Positions 1 through 8,610 of a DNA stretch of 64,000 nucleotides are shown here, in pieces. The DNA is from Billgrantia pellis (GTDB taxonomy: Bacteria; Pseudomonadota; Gammaproteobacteria; Pseudomonadales; Halomonadaceae), in NCBI RefSeq assembly GCF_008297955.1, contig NZ_VTPY01000004.1, forward strand, positions 124,001 to 188,000. The letters run 5' to 3'. The notes below the pieces were generated by a model. That model saw only the letters and a list, made by a program, of their open reading frames with translations, did not search any database and had not been told where the DNA came from. Every line of letters starts with the position of its first letter. Within the stretch, counting starts at the first letter, position 1. Both the position numbers and the translations under genes were made by a program.

Positions 1-76
1 ATGCCCTGAGTGAACTACCCCGCCTGCAGGGTACACAAGCTCGCCGCCGCGGCCAATGGCGGGCATAATCGTCGCC

Positions 77-841
77 ATGACACCCTCTTCTCTTCTTGCC
101 GCCCACTATACGATGCAGCCCATCGGTCATATCGCGAGCGACTTTCCCGACAAGTTCGGCGTACCTCGTCAACCCGGCCTGGCACCGGCCGCCCGTGCTT
201 CGCTGGTCCTCGTCCCGCCGTTCGACGACCCCTTGGCGATACGCGGCCTGGACACCTTCAGTCACCTGTGGCTGACCTTCATCTTCCATCTGAGCCCCGA
301 GCCGAGCACGGCATGGACGCCGCTGGTGCGTCCGCCGCGCCTCGGCGGCAACACCAAGGTCGGCGTGTTCGCCAGCCGCAGCACCCACCGGCCCAACCGG
401 CTGGGGCTATCGCTGGTGGAACTTCGCGATATCGACACCCATCGCGGCATACGCCTGGTGCTGGGCGGCTGCGACCTGGTCGACGGCACCCCGGTGCTCG
501 ACATCAAGCCCTATCTGCCTTGGGCCGAGGCCCGCCCAGAAGCCCGAGCCGGCTATGCGCCCGAGGCGCCCCCACAACTGGCGGTGCGTTTCTCCGACGA
601 GGCCGACGCGGCACTGGATGAACGGGACGATGGCGACTCACTGCGTGAACTGATTCGTCAAGTGCTGGCTCAAGATCCCCGTCCGGCCTATCACAGGAGA
701 ACGGCGGAGCGAATCTATGGCGTCCGGCTGCGTGACGTGGATGTACGTTTCCAGGTCATGGAGGCTGCTTTGGGGCAAACCGTTCTGCGAGTCGTCGAAA
801 TCGCGCCTTCCCCGCCGCGCTGTGATACCCGGCCCGTTTGA
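77..841 (+). CDS. trmO: tRNA (adenine(37)-N6)-methyltransferase TrmO
   Basis: TrmO (TsaA/YaeB family) methylates N6 of t6A37 in threonine tRNAs with SAM in the cytoplasm. The N-terminal stretch QPIGHIASDF followed by KFGVPRQPGL matches the family core, as do SHLWLTFIFH and the RSTHRPNRLGLS segment. The protein is 254 aa from this start, against about 235 aa in E. coli. The start is uncertain: ATGs at 56, 77 and 113 share the frame and none has a good ribosome-binding site, and the family alignment begins near the 113 ATG. The gene stands alone at the window edge. Confidence 0.9.
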   Translation: MTPSSLLAAHYTMQPIGHIASDFPDKFGVPRQPGLAPAARASLVLVPPFDDPLAIRGLDTFSHLWLTFIFHLSPEPSTAWTPLVRPPRLGGNTKVGVFASRSTHRPNRLGLSLVELRDIDTHRGIRLVLGGCDLVDGTPVLDIKPYLPWAEARPEARAGYAPEAPPQLAVRFSDEADAALDERDDGDSLRELIRQVLAQDPRPAYHRRTAERIYGVRLRDVDVRFQVMEAALGQTVLRVVEIAPSPPRCDTRPV

Positions 842-890
842 CCTACGCTGAGCTGCATGAACCCGATCACAAACGCGAGGGGAACTGGCC

Positions 891-1232
891 ATGCCTTTGA
901 TACTGGAAGGCTTCGTCGCCCTGAGAGTCAGCGGCGGCGGCAAGGAGAGCATTCGCATCGATGCCGATGATTTCACTTACCGTGAAGGCGGCATGAGAGT
1001 TCTGGGCGATCAATGCACCAAACACGAATTTCTCTATACCTACGACGAAGATCCTCGCTTCGGGTTGACACTCACGGCGACGGCACTGAACGGTGACGTG
1101 GAGGAAAGCAGCCTGCTCATCGATGCGAGGGATGACATCGAAGTCGAAGAGGAGCAGAACACGATCGTCGCCACTTTCGATCATGATCCGGATCAGGACG
1201 ACGAACCGCTGACGCCGGTGTCCAGCAACTGA
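891..1232 (+). CDS. small acidic hypothetical protein
   Basis: I do not recognise this 113-aa protein. It has a GAGG ribosome-binding site before the ATG. It has no signal peptide or membrane segment. The N-terminal half is mixed beta-like sequence. The C-terminal third is very rich in Asp and Glu and ends in a low-complexity tail, as in cytosolic proteins of halophiles. An antisense frame is open over the same region, but the plus strand has the ribosome-binding site. It converges on purC across a structured intergenic spacer. Confidence 0.6.
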   Translation: MPLILEGFVALRVSGGGKESIRIDADDFTYREGGMRVLGDQCTKHEFLYTYDEDPRFGLTLTATALNGDVEESSLLIDARDDIEVEEEQNTIVATFDHDPDQDDEPLTPVSSN

Positions 1233-1290
1233 AACGGCGCACTCCCCGCCTCCGAGTCAGCGACTCGTCAGGCTCCGGAAAGGCGCCGTT
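1233..1290. terminator. structured intergenic element, possible bidirectional terminator
   Basis: Arms aacggcgc (1233-1240) and gcgccgtt (1283-1290) are perfect complements. Inside them is a second hairpin, cgagtc-agc-gactcg (1253-1267). The element lies between the convergent hypothetical gene and purC. There is no clear U tract, so termination is an inference from position. Confidence 0.35.
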
Positions 1291-1321
1291 GGCTCAGCCT
1301 GGACAGTGACCGCCGCTCCGG

Positions 1322-2035
1322 TCAGTCGAAGCCGATCCCAATGCGTCGGCCCACTTCCTCATAGGCCTCGATCACGCCGCCCAGGCCTTGGCGGAAGCGA
1401 TCCTTGTCCATCTTGTTGCGCGTCTCGGCGTCCCACAGGCGACAGCCGTCCGGCGAGAACTCGTCGCCCAGCACGATCTGGCCCTGGAACAGGCCGAACT
1501 CGAGCTTATAATCCACCAACAGCAGGCCGCCGTCGGCGAAGAGCTGCTTGAGCACCTCGTTGACCTTGAAGGTGAGCGCTTTCATCTCGGCGAGCTGCTC
1601 GGACGTGGCCCAGCCAAAGGTCTCGGCCAACGATTCGTTGATCATAGGATCGTGCAGCGCATCATTCTTGAGGAACAGCTCGAAGGTAGGCGGCACGAGC
1701 TCCTTGCCCTCCTCGACACCAAGGCGTTTGACCAGGCCGCCGGCCGCGAGGTTGCGCACCACGCACTCCACCGGAATCATCTCGAGCCTCTTGACCAGGC
1801 TTTCGGTGTCGGACAGGCGCTTCACGAAATGGGTGGGAATGCCCGCCCCCTGCAGCGTTTCCATGATGAAGGCGTTGAAGCGGTTATTGACCATGCCCTT
1901 GCGCGCCAGGGATTCCATGCGCTCGCCGTCGAAGGCGCTGGTGTCGTCGCGAAAGTGCAGCACGAGCAGGTCGGGGTCGTCGGTGGCATACACCGACTTG
2001 GCCTTGCCGGCGTAGAGTTCTTGGCGCTTTTCCAT
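1322..2035 (-). CDS. purC: phosphoribosylaminoimidazole-succinocarboxamide synthase
   Basis: SAICAR synthetase joins aspartate to CAIR using ATP in de novo purine synthesis. The chosen start ([16 protein letters not shown]) follows a GGAG ribosome-binding site and gives 237 aa, the length of the E. coli enzyme. An earlier in-frame start would add nine residues without a site. Family signatures are visible: YAGKAKSVY at the N-terminus, VRNLAAGGL and LVDYKLEFG. It is the last gene of the minus-strand run dapA-bamC-MBL-purC, 45 bp after the hydrolase. Confidence 0.97.
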   Translation of the reverse strand: MEKRQELYAGKAKSVYATDDPDLLVLHFRDDTSAFDGERMESLARKGMVNNRFNAFIMETLQGAGIPTHFVKRLSDTESLVKRLEMIPVECVVRNLAAGGLVKRLGVEEGKELVPPTFELFLKNDALHDPMINESLAETFGWATSEQLAEMKALTFKVNEVLKQLFADGGLLLVDYKLEFGLFQGQIVLGDEFSPDGCRLWDAETRNKMDKDRFRQGLGGVIEAYEEVGRRIGIGFD

Positions 2036-2080
2036 GGGTGTCTCCAATAAGGATGAAGGCATGACCTGAAGGGTGGCAAT

Positions 2081-2893
2081 TCAGTTGATCGCCTGCCAGT
2101 GCAGCCCGCGATCCTGGGCGGCGACGATCAGGCGCGACGCATCGCCGTCGAGCAGTGGCGACAGGGCCTCAAGGGCAAGCTCGGGACGGTTGTTGTGTTC
2201 CGAAAGGTGCGAACAGACGATACGCTGCAGGCGATCCAGGCCCAGGCGCTGGAGCAGCGCCGCCGCCTGGACGTTGGCCAGATGCCCCCAATTGCCGCCA
2301 ACGCGGCGCTTGAGCCGTGGTGGATAGGGCCCGATTTCGAGCATGTAGCGGTCGTGGTTGCATTCGAGTATCAAGGCATCGCAGCCGCTGAAGGCTTCGA
2401 TCACGTGCTCGGTGGGGTGCCCCAGGTCGGTCAACACCCCTAAGCGACGATCACGCGATTCGAAGCGGAACTGGACGGGCTCGCGAGCATCGTGGGGCAC
2501 GGTGATCGGATCGATCACCAAGCTCCTGATGGCGAAGCGCGACTGAGGGATGATCCAGTGTCGCTGCGGCACCTCACCAAGCCTCCCCGAGAGCCAGGTG
2601 CCCGGGGTGAGGTAGACCGGCATCCCGTGGCGACGGGCCAGCGGCCCTACCCCGCGCAGGTGATCGCCGTGTTCATGGGTGACCAGCACCGCATCGAGCT
2701 GACGCGGATGCACGCCAAGCCTGGCCAGCCGACGTTCGGCCTCGCGCAGACCGAAACCGCAATCCACCAACACTTGCGTCTCGCCGTCGCTGATCAGCGT
2801 GGCGTTGCCCTTGCTGCCGCTACCCAGCGAGGCGAAATTGAGCTTGCCCATGTCCGCGGTCGATGCCGTCTTGACGGTTTGCAGCAAATGCAT
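2081..2893 (-). CDS. MBL-fold metallo-hydrolase (YycJ/WalJ-like)
   Basis: This 270-aa protein is a metallo-beta-lactamase fold hydrolase. The metal-binding motif THEHGDH puts ligands at H73, H75, D77 and H78, and the N-terminus carries the GSGSKGN segment seen in YycJ-type proteins. A nuclease or phosphodiesterase role is plausible but not shown. The start overlaps the bamC stop in a TGATG arrangement, suggesting coupled translation. An internal Met at residue 15 is an alternative start nearer the conserved domain. In E. coli bamC is followed directly by purC, so this gene is inserted into a familiar order. Confidence 0.85.
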   Translation of the reverse strand: MHLLQTVKTASTADMGKLNFASLGSGSKGNATLISDGETQVLVDCGFGLREAERRLARLGVHPRQLDAVLVTHEHGDHLRGVGPLARRHGMPVYLTPGTWLSGRLGEVPQRHWIIPQSRFAIRSLVIDPITVPHDAREPVQFRFESRDRRLGVLTDLGHPTEHVIEAFSGCDALILECNHDRYMLEIGPYPPRLKRRVGGNWGHLANVQAAALLQRLGLDRLQRIVCSHLSEHNNRPELALEALSPLLDGDASRLIVAAQDRGLHWQAIN

Positions 2894-3861
2894 CAGCGCA
2901 ACAGGCCCGACACCCGCTCGAGCAGATCGCGTGCATCCTCGTCGGAGAAGGCGCGCTCGCTTTCGTTGACGGCCCGCAGTACGGTGCGCTGCGGCCCTTC
3001 GGATTCGAGTACCAGGCGGATGTTCTGCGACATCTGGCGAACGTCCGGGCTGAAGATGATTTGCAACGGATTGCGGTCGCGCTCGGTGAGCGTCATGTAA
3101 TCGACCAGGAAGTCATGCCGTGCGGGGTTCTGCTCGAGCAGTTCGCGACGCCCCTCCACGGTGAAGTCGGCTTCGAGCTGATGGCTCAGCTCGGCCCAGA
3201 CGCGGTCGATGTCGAGCGGAATGATGACGCCCCACTCGCCGTCGGGAAGCCGCTCGATGCGCAGGCGATCCTCGCTCGCGATCTGCTGGCCGGCCAGCGA
3301 AGCGGCGCTTGCCGTGGCAGTGCGAGCGCTGAAGTGCTGCTCCAGCGCATCGAGGCAGGCTGTCACCGAGCGACCATTCTGGTCGCAACGCACCTCGCTG
3401 TCGCCGGCACGCAGTCCGGGGCGGACACTCAGTTGGCCTTGGGCGGTTTCCAGCACGCCACGGCGATCGTCGCTCGCTTGTACCTGCAATCCCCGAGCGC
3501 GGGCGAAATCCTGCAGCTGCGGCCAGACCATGCTCGGATCGGCGCCCACCACCAGCCAGCGGTCGTTACCGATCTCGCGCCGCTCGACGAAATCACGCTC
3601 CGCGCCGCCCGACATCAGGCGTTCGGGGCTCGGCGCGCGAAAGCGCTTGTCGCTCCGATGCAGATCACTGCTGGCTTCCGGTACCGGCATGGCGTCCCGG
3701 TAACGCTGCTCGTTGCGCCCCTCCGGCAGGACCAGGGGCGCACTGCGCTGGGCCTCCACATAATCGATGTTGCGATCGTCATAGAAGCCTTCTCGGGCAC
3801 AGCCGGCGGTGGCCAAGGCAACGGCCGCCACCAGCGGCATCCATTTCAGCGCAGAATTCAT
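2893..3861 (-). CDS. bamC: outer membrane assembly lipoprotein BamC
   Basis: BamC (NlpB) is an accessory lipoprotein of the BAM complex, which inserts beta-barrel proteins into the outer membrane. The 322-aa protein begins with a lipoprotein signal peptide ending in a lipobox (ATAGC, lipidated Cys21). Next come the low-complexity N-terminal segment typical of BamC and two helix-grip domains (around residues 90-190 and 205-322). It lies between dapA and the MBL hydrolase on the same strand. The family is weakly conserved, so identity rests on context, length and domain layout. Confidence 0.9.
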   Translation of the reverse strand: MNSALKWMPLVAAVALATAGCAREGFYDDRNIDYVEAQRSAPLVLPEGRNEQRYRDAMPVPEASSDLHRSDKRFRAPSPERLMSGGAERDFVERREIGNDRWLVVGADPSMVWPQLQDFARARGLQVQASDDRRGVLETAQGQLSVRPGLRAGDSEVRCDQNGRSVTACLDALEQHFSARTATASAASLAGQQIASEDRLRIERLPDGEWGVIIPLDIDRVWAELSHQLEADFTVEGRRELLEQNPARHDFLVDYMTLTERDRNPLQIIFSPDVRQMSQNIRLVLESEGPQRTVLRAVNESERAFSDEDARDLLERVSGLLR

Positions 3862-3911
3862 GCTTCCACCTTGCAGTCAGTTATCGGGACCTCGGGGTCG
3901 ACCCGCGAGCG

Positions 3912-4796
3912 TCAGTCTTCGATGACGCCGGCCAGTTGCAGGGCCTCATCTACCGTCGCATGATACTTCTCGGACAGCCATGTGAGTGGCAGGCGTATGC
4001 CCGGCTCGATCAGCCCCATGCGATGCAGTGCCCACTTGACCGGGATCGGGTTCGATTCGATCCCCAGGTTGGTATGCAGCGGCATCAGTCGGGTATTGAT
4101 CTGATGAGCACGGTCGGCGTCTGCCGCCACCGCGGCAACGCAAAGTTCATGCATGGCCTTGGGAGCGACGTTGGCGGTCACCGAGATATCGCCGTTGCCC
4201 CCCATCAGCATGAACTCGCAGGCGGTGCCGTCATCGCCGGAGTAGAGCATGAAGCCGCTACCTTTGAGACGAGCGATGAGGTCCTCGGCGCGCTCCAGGT
4301 TGCCGGTGGCGTCCTTGAGCCCGACGATGCCGTCGACCTCGGCCAGGCGCATGACGGTCTCGTTGTAGAGGTCGGCGCAGGTGCGGCCGGGCACGTTGTA
4401 GAGAATGACCGGCAGTCGGCTGCCTTCGGCCACGGCCTTGAAGTGACGATAGAGGCCTTCCTGGGTCGGCTTGTTGTAGTAGGGACACACCGATAGACAG
4501 TAGTCGGCCCCCACTTCGCTGGCATAGCGCGCCAGCTCCACGGCTTCGGATGTCGCGTTGGCACCGGTACCGGCGATTACCGGAATGCGTCCATCGACCT
4601 CTTCCACCACGGCCCGAATCACATCGAAGTGTTCGGCGAACGACATGGTGGTGGGCTCACCGGTGGTGCCCGCCGCAACGATGCCGTCGGTGCCGTTGTC
4701 CAGATGGAAATTCACCAAGCGGCGCAACGCCTCCCAGTCGATGTCGCCATTGGCCTTCATCGGCGTCGCCAGGGCGACGATACTGCCAGTGATCAT
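3912..4796 (-). CDS. dapA: 4-hydroxy-tetrahydrodipicolinate synthase
   Basis: DapA condenses pyruvate with aspartate semialdehyde, the first committed step towards diaminopimelate and lysine. The 294-aa protein has the TIM-barrel aldolase signatures: GTTGEPTT around residue 43, Tyr133 and Arg138 in LYNVPGRT, and the Schiff-base Lys161 in GLKDATGN. It is the first gene of the run into bamC, the hydrolase and purC, with a 50-bp gap before bamC. It diverges from bcp. Confidence 0.97.
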   Translation of the reverse strand: MITGSIVALATPMKANGDIDWEALRRLVNFHLDNGTDGIVAAGTTGEPTTMSFAEHFDVIRAVVEEVDGRIPVIAGTGANATSEAVELARYASEVGADYCLSVCPYYNKPTQEGLYRHFKAVAEGSRLPVILYNVPGRTCADLYNETVMRLAEVDGIVGLKDATGNLERAEDLIARLKGSGFMLYSGDDGTACEFMLMGGNGDISVTANVAPKAMHELCVAAVAADADRAHQINTRLMPLHTNLGIESNPIPVKWALHRMGLIEPGIRLPLTWLSEKYHATVDEALQLAGVIED

Positions 4797-4920
4797 CCTG
4801 TCGTTCCTCTACGCATGAGCCGCTCTGCTGCACCAGGGCGCCGCTCGCCAGCACACCCTCGATGCAAAGGGTAAATGGTACTCAGGCGGCACAAGCGTGT
4901 ACAGCACGGCGGATAGCTCT

Positions 4921-4949
4921 TTGACAGCTCGGACCGGGTTGCGTGTAAT
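4921..4949 (+). promoter_or_regulatory. sigma70 promoter for bcp
   Basis: A perfect -35 TTGACA (4921-4926) is separated by 17 bp from TGTAAT (4944-4949). It lies about 75 bp before the bcp ATG and points at it. This is a strong vegetative-type promoter by sequence alone. Confidence 0.75.
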
Positions 4950-5024
4950 CGGGCCTCGCGAGCCGGCACCTCCGCGCCGGCCTTCCCGTCCGTCCCACAT
5001 GGGCCATCACCGAAAGGAGCCCCC

Positions 5025-5501
5025 ATGACGCTTGTCATCGGCCAACCCGTACCCGACTTCACCGCCCCCGCCACCGGCGACAACACGATTACGCTCTCCG
5101 ACCTGAAGGGACGCCAGGTGGTCGTCTATTTCTATCCCAAGGCCAGCACACCCGGCTGCACGACCGAGGGAGGCGACTTTCGCGATCGCAAGGCGGATTT
5201 CGATGCGGTCAATACGACCGTGCTGGGCGTCTCCCGCGACGGCATACGCGCCCAGGAGAATTTCAAGGCCAAGCAAGGCTTCAACTTCGAACTGATCTCC
5301 GACAAGGACGAAACGGTTTGCCGGCTGTTCGATGTCATCAAGCTCAAGAAGCTCTACGGCAAGGAGCACCTCGGCATCGAGCGCAGCACTTTCCTGATCG
5401 ACGCCGAAGGCAGGCTGGTCCGCGAATGGCGCGGGGTCAAGGTGAAGGGGCACGCCGACGAAGTGCTGCAGGCCGCCCAGGCACTGCACGCCGGCAGCTG
5501 A
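5025..5501 (+). CDS. bcp: thioredoxin-dependent peroxiredoxin (PrxQ/Bcp)
   Basis: This cytosolic thiol peroxidase reduces H2O2 and organic peroxides. The peroxidatic Cys45 lies in KASTPGCT. The 158-aa length and overall sequence match the E. coli Bcp type. The usual resolving Cys five residues later is missing: position 50 is Gly (TTEGG). The only other cysteine is Cys99, equivalent to a non-essential one in E. coli. The ATG follows an AAGGAG site and sits downstream of a strong promoter. The gene is divergent from dapA, as in other gammaproteobacteria, but gcvR is absent. Confidence 0.95.
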   Translation: MTLVIGQPVPDFTAPATGDNTITLSDLKGRQVVVYFYPKASTPGCTTEGGDFRDRKADFDAVNTTVLGVSRDGIRAQENFKAKQGFNFELISDKDETVCRLFDVIKLKKLYGKEHLGIERSTFLIDAEGRLVREWRGVKVKGHADEVLQAAQALHAGS

Positions 5502-5510
5502 TTCCGTCAC

Positions 5511-5550
5511 CCGGCCGGCAAGAGACGCGCCCTGCCTATTTGCCGGCCGG
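5511..5550. terminator. inverted repeat between bcp and perM, likely bidirectional terminator
   Basis: Perfect 11-bp arms at 5511-5521 (ccggccggcaa) and 5540-5550 (ttgccggccgg) flank an 18-nt loop. The element spans the end of perM and lies 10 bp after the bcp stop. Convergent position and stem strength suggest shared termination; a U tract is not evident. Confidence 0.45.
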
Positions 5551-6645
5551 CTCCTCCAGCTCGATCACCTCGCGCGAATCATGATAATGCCGAATCCCCC
5601 GCGGCCAGGCATACACTAACGCCTTGAGCAGGGTGGCCAGCGGGATGGCGAAGAAGATACCCCAGAAGCCCCATACGCCGCCAAAGAACAGCACCGCCAG
5701 GATGATCGATACCGGATGCAGGTTGACCGCCTCCGAAAACAGGATCGGTACCAGCACGTTGCCATCGAGTGCCTGGATCACGCCATAGGCGATCAGCACG
5801 TAGAGGAACTGCTCGGACATGCCGAAGTGGAAGCCGGCCACCGCCGCCACCGGCAACGTGGCCACCGCGGCGCCAATGTAGGGCACCAGCACCGAGAACC
5901 CCACCAGTACCGCCAGCAGCGCCGAGTAGGGCAGACCGAAGAAGGCGAAGGTGAAGAACGACACCGTGCCGACGATGAAGATTTCGATGAACTTGCCACG
6001 TACGTAGTTGGCGATCTGAGCGTCCATCTCCTGCCAGATGCGCGTCATCAGGGTGCGCTGCTGTGGCAAAAGCGAAAGCGTGAACCCCACGAGTTGCTGA
6101 CGATCCTTGAGCAGGAAGAAGACCAGGATCGGCACCAGCACCAGGTAGATGATCAGCGCCAGAATATTGCCCAGCGACGCCAGCGATAGGGTCAGGGCAC
6201 GCTGTCCGAACTGGGTGAACTCGCGCCCGGCCACGGCGATCCACTCCTGGACCTGGTCGGGTGTCACCAGATTGGGGTAACGCTCCTGTACCTCATCCAA
6301 CCAGCGCTGACCGCTGGCGAACATGCGTGGCGTCTCCTGAACCAGCCCCACGAGCTGATTCCAGATCAAGGGCATCAGGATGAAGGCCAACGCCAGCAGG
6401 ACGCCGATGAAAGCGAGAAAAACGATGATCACCGCCAGCAGGTGCGGCACGCCCCGCCGCGTCAACGCATTGACCGCTCCCTGCAGCAGGAAGGCAATCA
6501 CCAGAGCGGTGAAAAACGGTGCCAGCATGTGGCCGAACAGGATCACCGCGGCGAACCCCAACACCAGCAGCACCAGTAGGATGACCGCCTCTTCATCGGA
6601 GAAATAGTGGTCGATCCAGCCCTTGAATACCTGGCGTAGGGTCAT
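5536..6645 (-). CDS. perM: AI-2E family transporter PerM
   Basis: This is a polytopic inner-membrane protein of the AI-2E/UPF0118 family (369 aa). Hydrophobic segments occur near residues 20-55 and 65-95, with a cluster from about 155 to 345. A soluble insert (about 100-150) lies between the first and second halves, as is usual in the family. The substrate is not predictable from sequence; members export signals, ions or other small solutes. Its ATG overlaps the stop of the tusA-like gene (ATGA), so the two are probably translationally coupled. The tusA-perM-bepA neighbourhood resembles E. coli yfgD-bepA-perM. Confidence 0.9.
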   Translation of the reverse strand: MTLRQVFKGWIDHYFSDEEAVILLVLLVLGFAAVILFGHMLAPFFTALVIAFLLQGAVNALTRRGVPHLLAVIIVFLAFIGVLLALAFILMPLIWNQLVGLVQETPRMFASGQRWLDEVQERYPNLVTPDQVQEWIAVAGREFTQFGQRALTLSLASLGNILALIIYLVLVPILVFFLLKDRQQLVGFTLSLLPQQRTLMTRIWQEMDAQIANYVRGKFIEIFIVGTVSFFTFAFFGLPYSALLAVLVGFSVLVPYIGAAVATLPVAAVAGFHFGMSEQFLYVLIAYGVIQALDGNVLVPILFSEAVNLHPVSIILAVLFFGGVWGFWGIFFAIPLATLLKALVYAWPRGIRHYHDSREVIELEEPAGK

Positions 6646-6890
6646 GTGGTGGGCTCCGCGCCCTTGCGTAGCCAGTAGTGGTAAACCTCGCCGCGCTCCT
6701 CGCGCGCCACCAGCTCGTGAATGCTGTTCTCGGCGAAGGTTTCGAAATCCCGCCAGGAACCGGCATCGGTCGCCCTGATTTCAAGCAACTGCCCGCCACT
6801 CAGACGGGCCAGCGCCTGTTTGGCCTTGAGCAGCGGCAGCGGGCAAGGCAGGCCGCAGGCATCGAGCACGTCATCTGGTTGCAGCGCCAT
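6642..6890 (-). CDS. TusA/SirA-like sulfurtransferase family protein
   Basis: This is an 82-aa TusA-family protein. The signature CGLPCPLPLLKAK places the likely sulfur-carrying Cys12 and a second Cys16. TusA proteins relay sulfur as persulfide, for example to tRNA thiolation or molybdenum cofactor enzymes. This small perM-linked paralogue has no defined partner here. The start was chosen at MALQPDD because it follows a GGGGGA site; the open frame extends much further upstream without family similarity. It overlaps perM by 4 bp and is divergent from bepA. Confidence 0.88.
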   Translation of the reverse strand: MALQPDDVLDACGLPCPLPLLKAKQALARLSGGQLLEIRATDAGSWRDFETFAENSIHELVAREERGEVYHYWLRKGAEPTT

Positions 6891-7031
6891 GGTGTCCCCC
6901 GGAGAAAGAATGAACTGCCGCGATGACCCTTTGTGCTTGCACAAAAGGGTGAAACCCCTGAGATTTAAAGGCACTTTGCAGGCCGAATCAATGTCGGATG
7001 GATAACCGACGCCGCTTCGAAGAGACAGCAC

Positions 7032-8495
7032 ATGCTGCGCAACCCACGAACCCATCTGAGCCGCGGCGCCATCGCGCTGACCCTGAGCTTGGCGCTGGTC
7101 GTCCCCGCCCCCGTCGTCGCGGTGGATGACTATGGCCTGCCAAGCCTCACCGGCAGCAGCCAGGCCGTGACCGGCGAAGAATTCCGCCTCGGACGTGCCT
7201 GGCTGCGCCAATTCCGCGCCCGGGCTCCTCTCTGGCAGGATGCCATTGCCCAGGATTACCTCGAGTCGCTGGTGACGCGACTGATGCCTTACAGCGAGCT
7301 CACCGATACGCGCACGGTGGTGACCCTGGTGGATAGCCGCGCCCTGAACGCCTTCGCCGTGCCGGGTGGCGTGATCGGCGTCAATGCCGGGCTGTTCGCC
7401 TTCGCCGATGAAGAGGATGCCGTCGCCTCGGTACTGGCGCACGAACTCGGCCACCTGTCACAGCGCCACTATGCGCGCGGTCAGGCGCGCGCCGAGCAGA
7501 CCCAGCTGCCCGCCATGGCGGCCATGCTCGCCGGCATGCTAATCGCTGCCGGCGGCGGCGGCGATGCCGGCATCGCCGCCGCCATGGGCTCCCAGGCTGC
7601 TTTCATTCAGGATCAGCTGGCCTATTCGCGGCGCTTCGAGCAGGAAGCCGACCGCATCGGGCTGCAAGCCATGGCGCAGGCCGGGTATGACCCACAGGCC
7701 ATGGTACGGATGTTTCGCGCCATGCAGCGTCAGGTCAGCCTGCAGGGAGGCAACCCGCCGGAGTTCCTGCTCACGCACCCGCTTACCGAATCGCGTATCA
7801 GCGACGCCGAATCGCGCGCCTCCCAGATCGAACCCGCCCAGGCCCGCGAAGACGATCCGACCTATCACCTGATCCGCGCGCGGGCGCTGCTGACGGTTCA
7901 CGAACGTGACCCGCAGCAAGCCGCCACGCGCCTGGCTCAAGACGACGCCCCGGAAGCGGCCAGGCGCTACCTGGATGCCCTGATCGCCGCCGAGCGAGGT
8001 CAGGTCGACAGCGCGCTCGACGAGCTCGATACGCTGGCCCGGGAGCTACCCGATCTTGCCATGATCCCGGCCAGCGCGGCCGAAGTCGCCTTCGATGCAG
8101 GACGCTACGACGTTGCCATCGAGCGCAGCCGGCGCCTGCTGCGGCTCATGCCGGGCTATGTGCCCGCTACCCAGCTGCTCGGCGAGGCGATGCTGCAGCG
8201 CGACCCCGATGAAGCATACCGCCTGCTGCGCGAGCTGGCCGATCGACGCCCCGAGGATCCACAGGTTTTCACCTTGCTGGCGGAAGCCGCCGGGCGCAGC
8301 GGTCGCGAGGCTTGGGGACATCTGGCCCGGGCCGAGCACATGCAGCTCACCGGCGAGATCGACCGCGCCATCCGCCAGCTCGACGTGGCCCGCCGAGTTG
8401 CGGAGCAGAGCGGAGCCACCAACGCCGCGGCACGCATCGAGCAGCGGCGGGAGGATTTCGTGGGCTATCGCGAAACGATGGAGAAGTTTCAGTAG
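7032..8495 (+). CDS. bepA: periplasmic M48 metalloprotease/chaperone BepA-like
   Basis: BepA (YfgC) is a periplasmic zinc protease that supports outer-membrane protein assembly and degrades stalled LptD and BAM components. The 487-aa protein has a signal peptide (residues 1-30), an M48 domain with HELGH zinc ligands at H137 and H141 and the downstream FEQEAD segment near 202-207, and a C-terminal TPR-like half (about 280-480). Length matches E. coli BepA. It is divergent from the tusA-like/perM pair and convergent with nadA. Confidence 0.93.
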   Translation: MLRNPRTHLSRGAIALTLSLALVVPAPVVAVDDYGLPSLTGSSQAVTGEEFRLGRAWLRQFRARAPLWQDAIAQDYLESLVTRLMPYSELTDTRTVVTLVDSRALNAFAVPGGVIGVNAGLFAFADEEDAVASVLAHELGHLSQRHYARGQARAEQTQLPAMAAMLAGMLIAAGGGGDAGIAAAMGSQAAFIQDQLAYSRRFEQEADRIGLQAMAQAGYDPQAMVRMFRAMQRQVSLQGGNPPEFLLTHPLTESRISDAESRASQIEPAQAREDDPTYHLIRARALLTVHERDPQQAATRLAQDDAPEAARRYLDALIAAERGQVDSALDELDTLARELPDLAMIPASAAEVAFDAGRYDVAIERSRRLLRLMPGYVPATQLLGEAMLQRDPDEAYRLLRELADRRPEDPQVFTLLAEAAGRSGREAWGHLARAEHMQLTGEIDRAIRQLDVARRVAEQSGATNAAARIEQRREDFVGYRETMEKFQ

Positions 8496-8506
8496 CTGAA
8501 AGCGGG

Positions 8507-8563
8507 AAGCTGGAAGGCTGCATCATGCGACCAGCGCTGACATCAAGGGCTGTCTTCCAGCTT
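8507..8563. repeat. inverted repeat (REP-like) between bepA and nadA
   Basis: Perfect 10-bp arms aagctggaag (8507-8516) and cttccagctt (8554-8563) surround a 37-nt loop. Further partly complementary gctgaaagc/gctt sequence lies just outside. It lies in the convergent gap after bepA. It could be a REP-type extragenic repeat or a terminator; family membership needs other copies in the genome. Confidence 0.4.
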
Positions 8564-8610
8564 CAGGCTTACAACCACGAAGCGGGCGACCTTCCCGCGC
8601 TAAGCAACGC

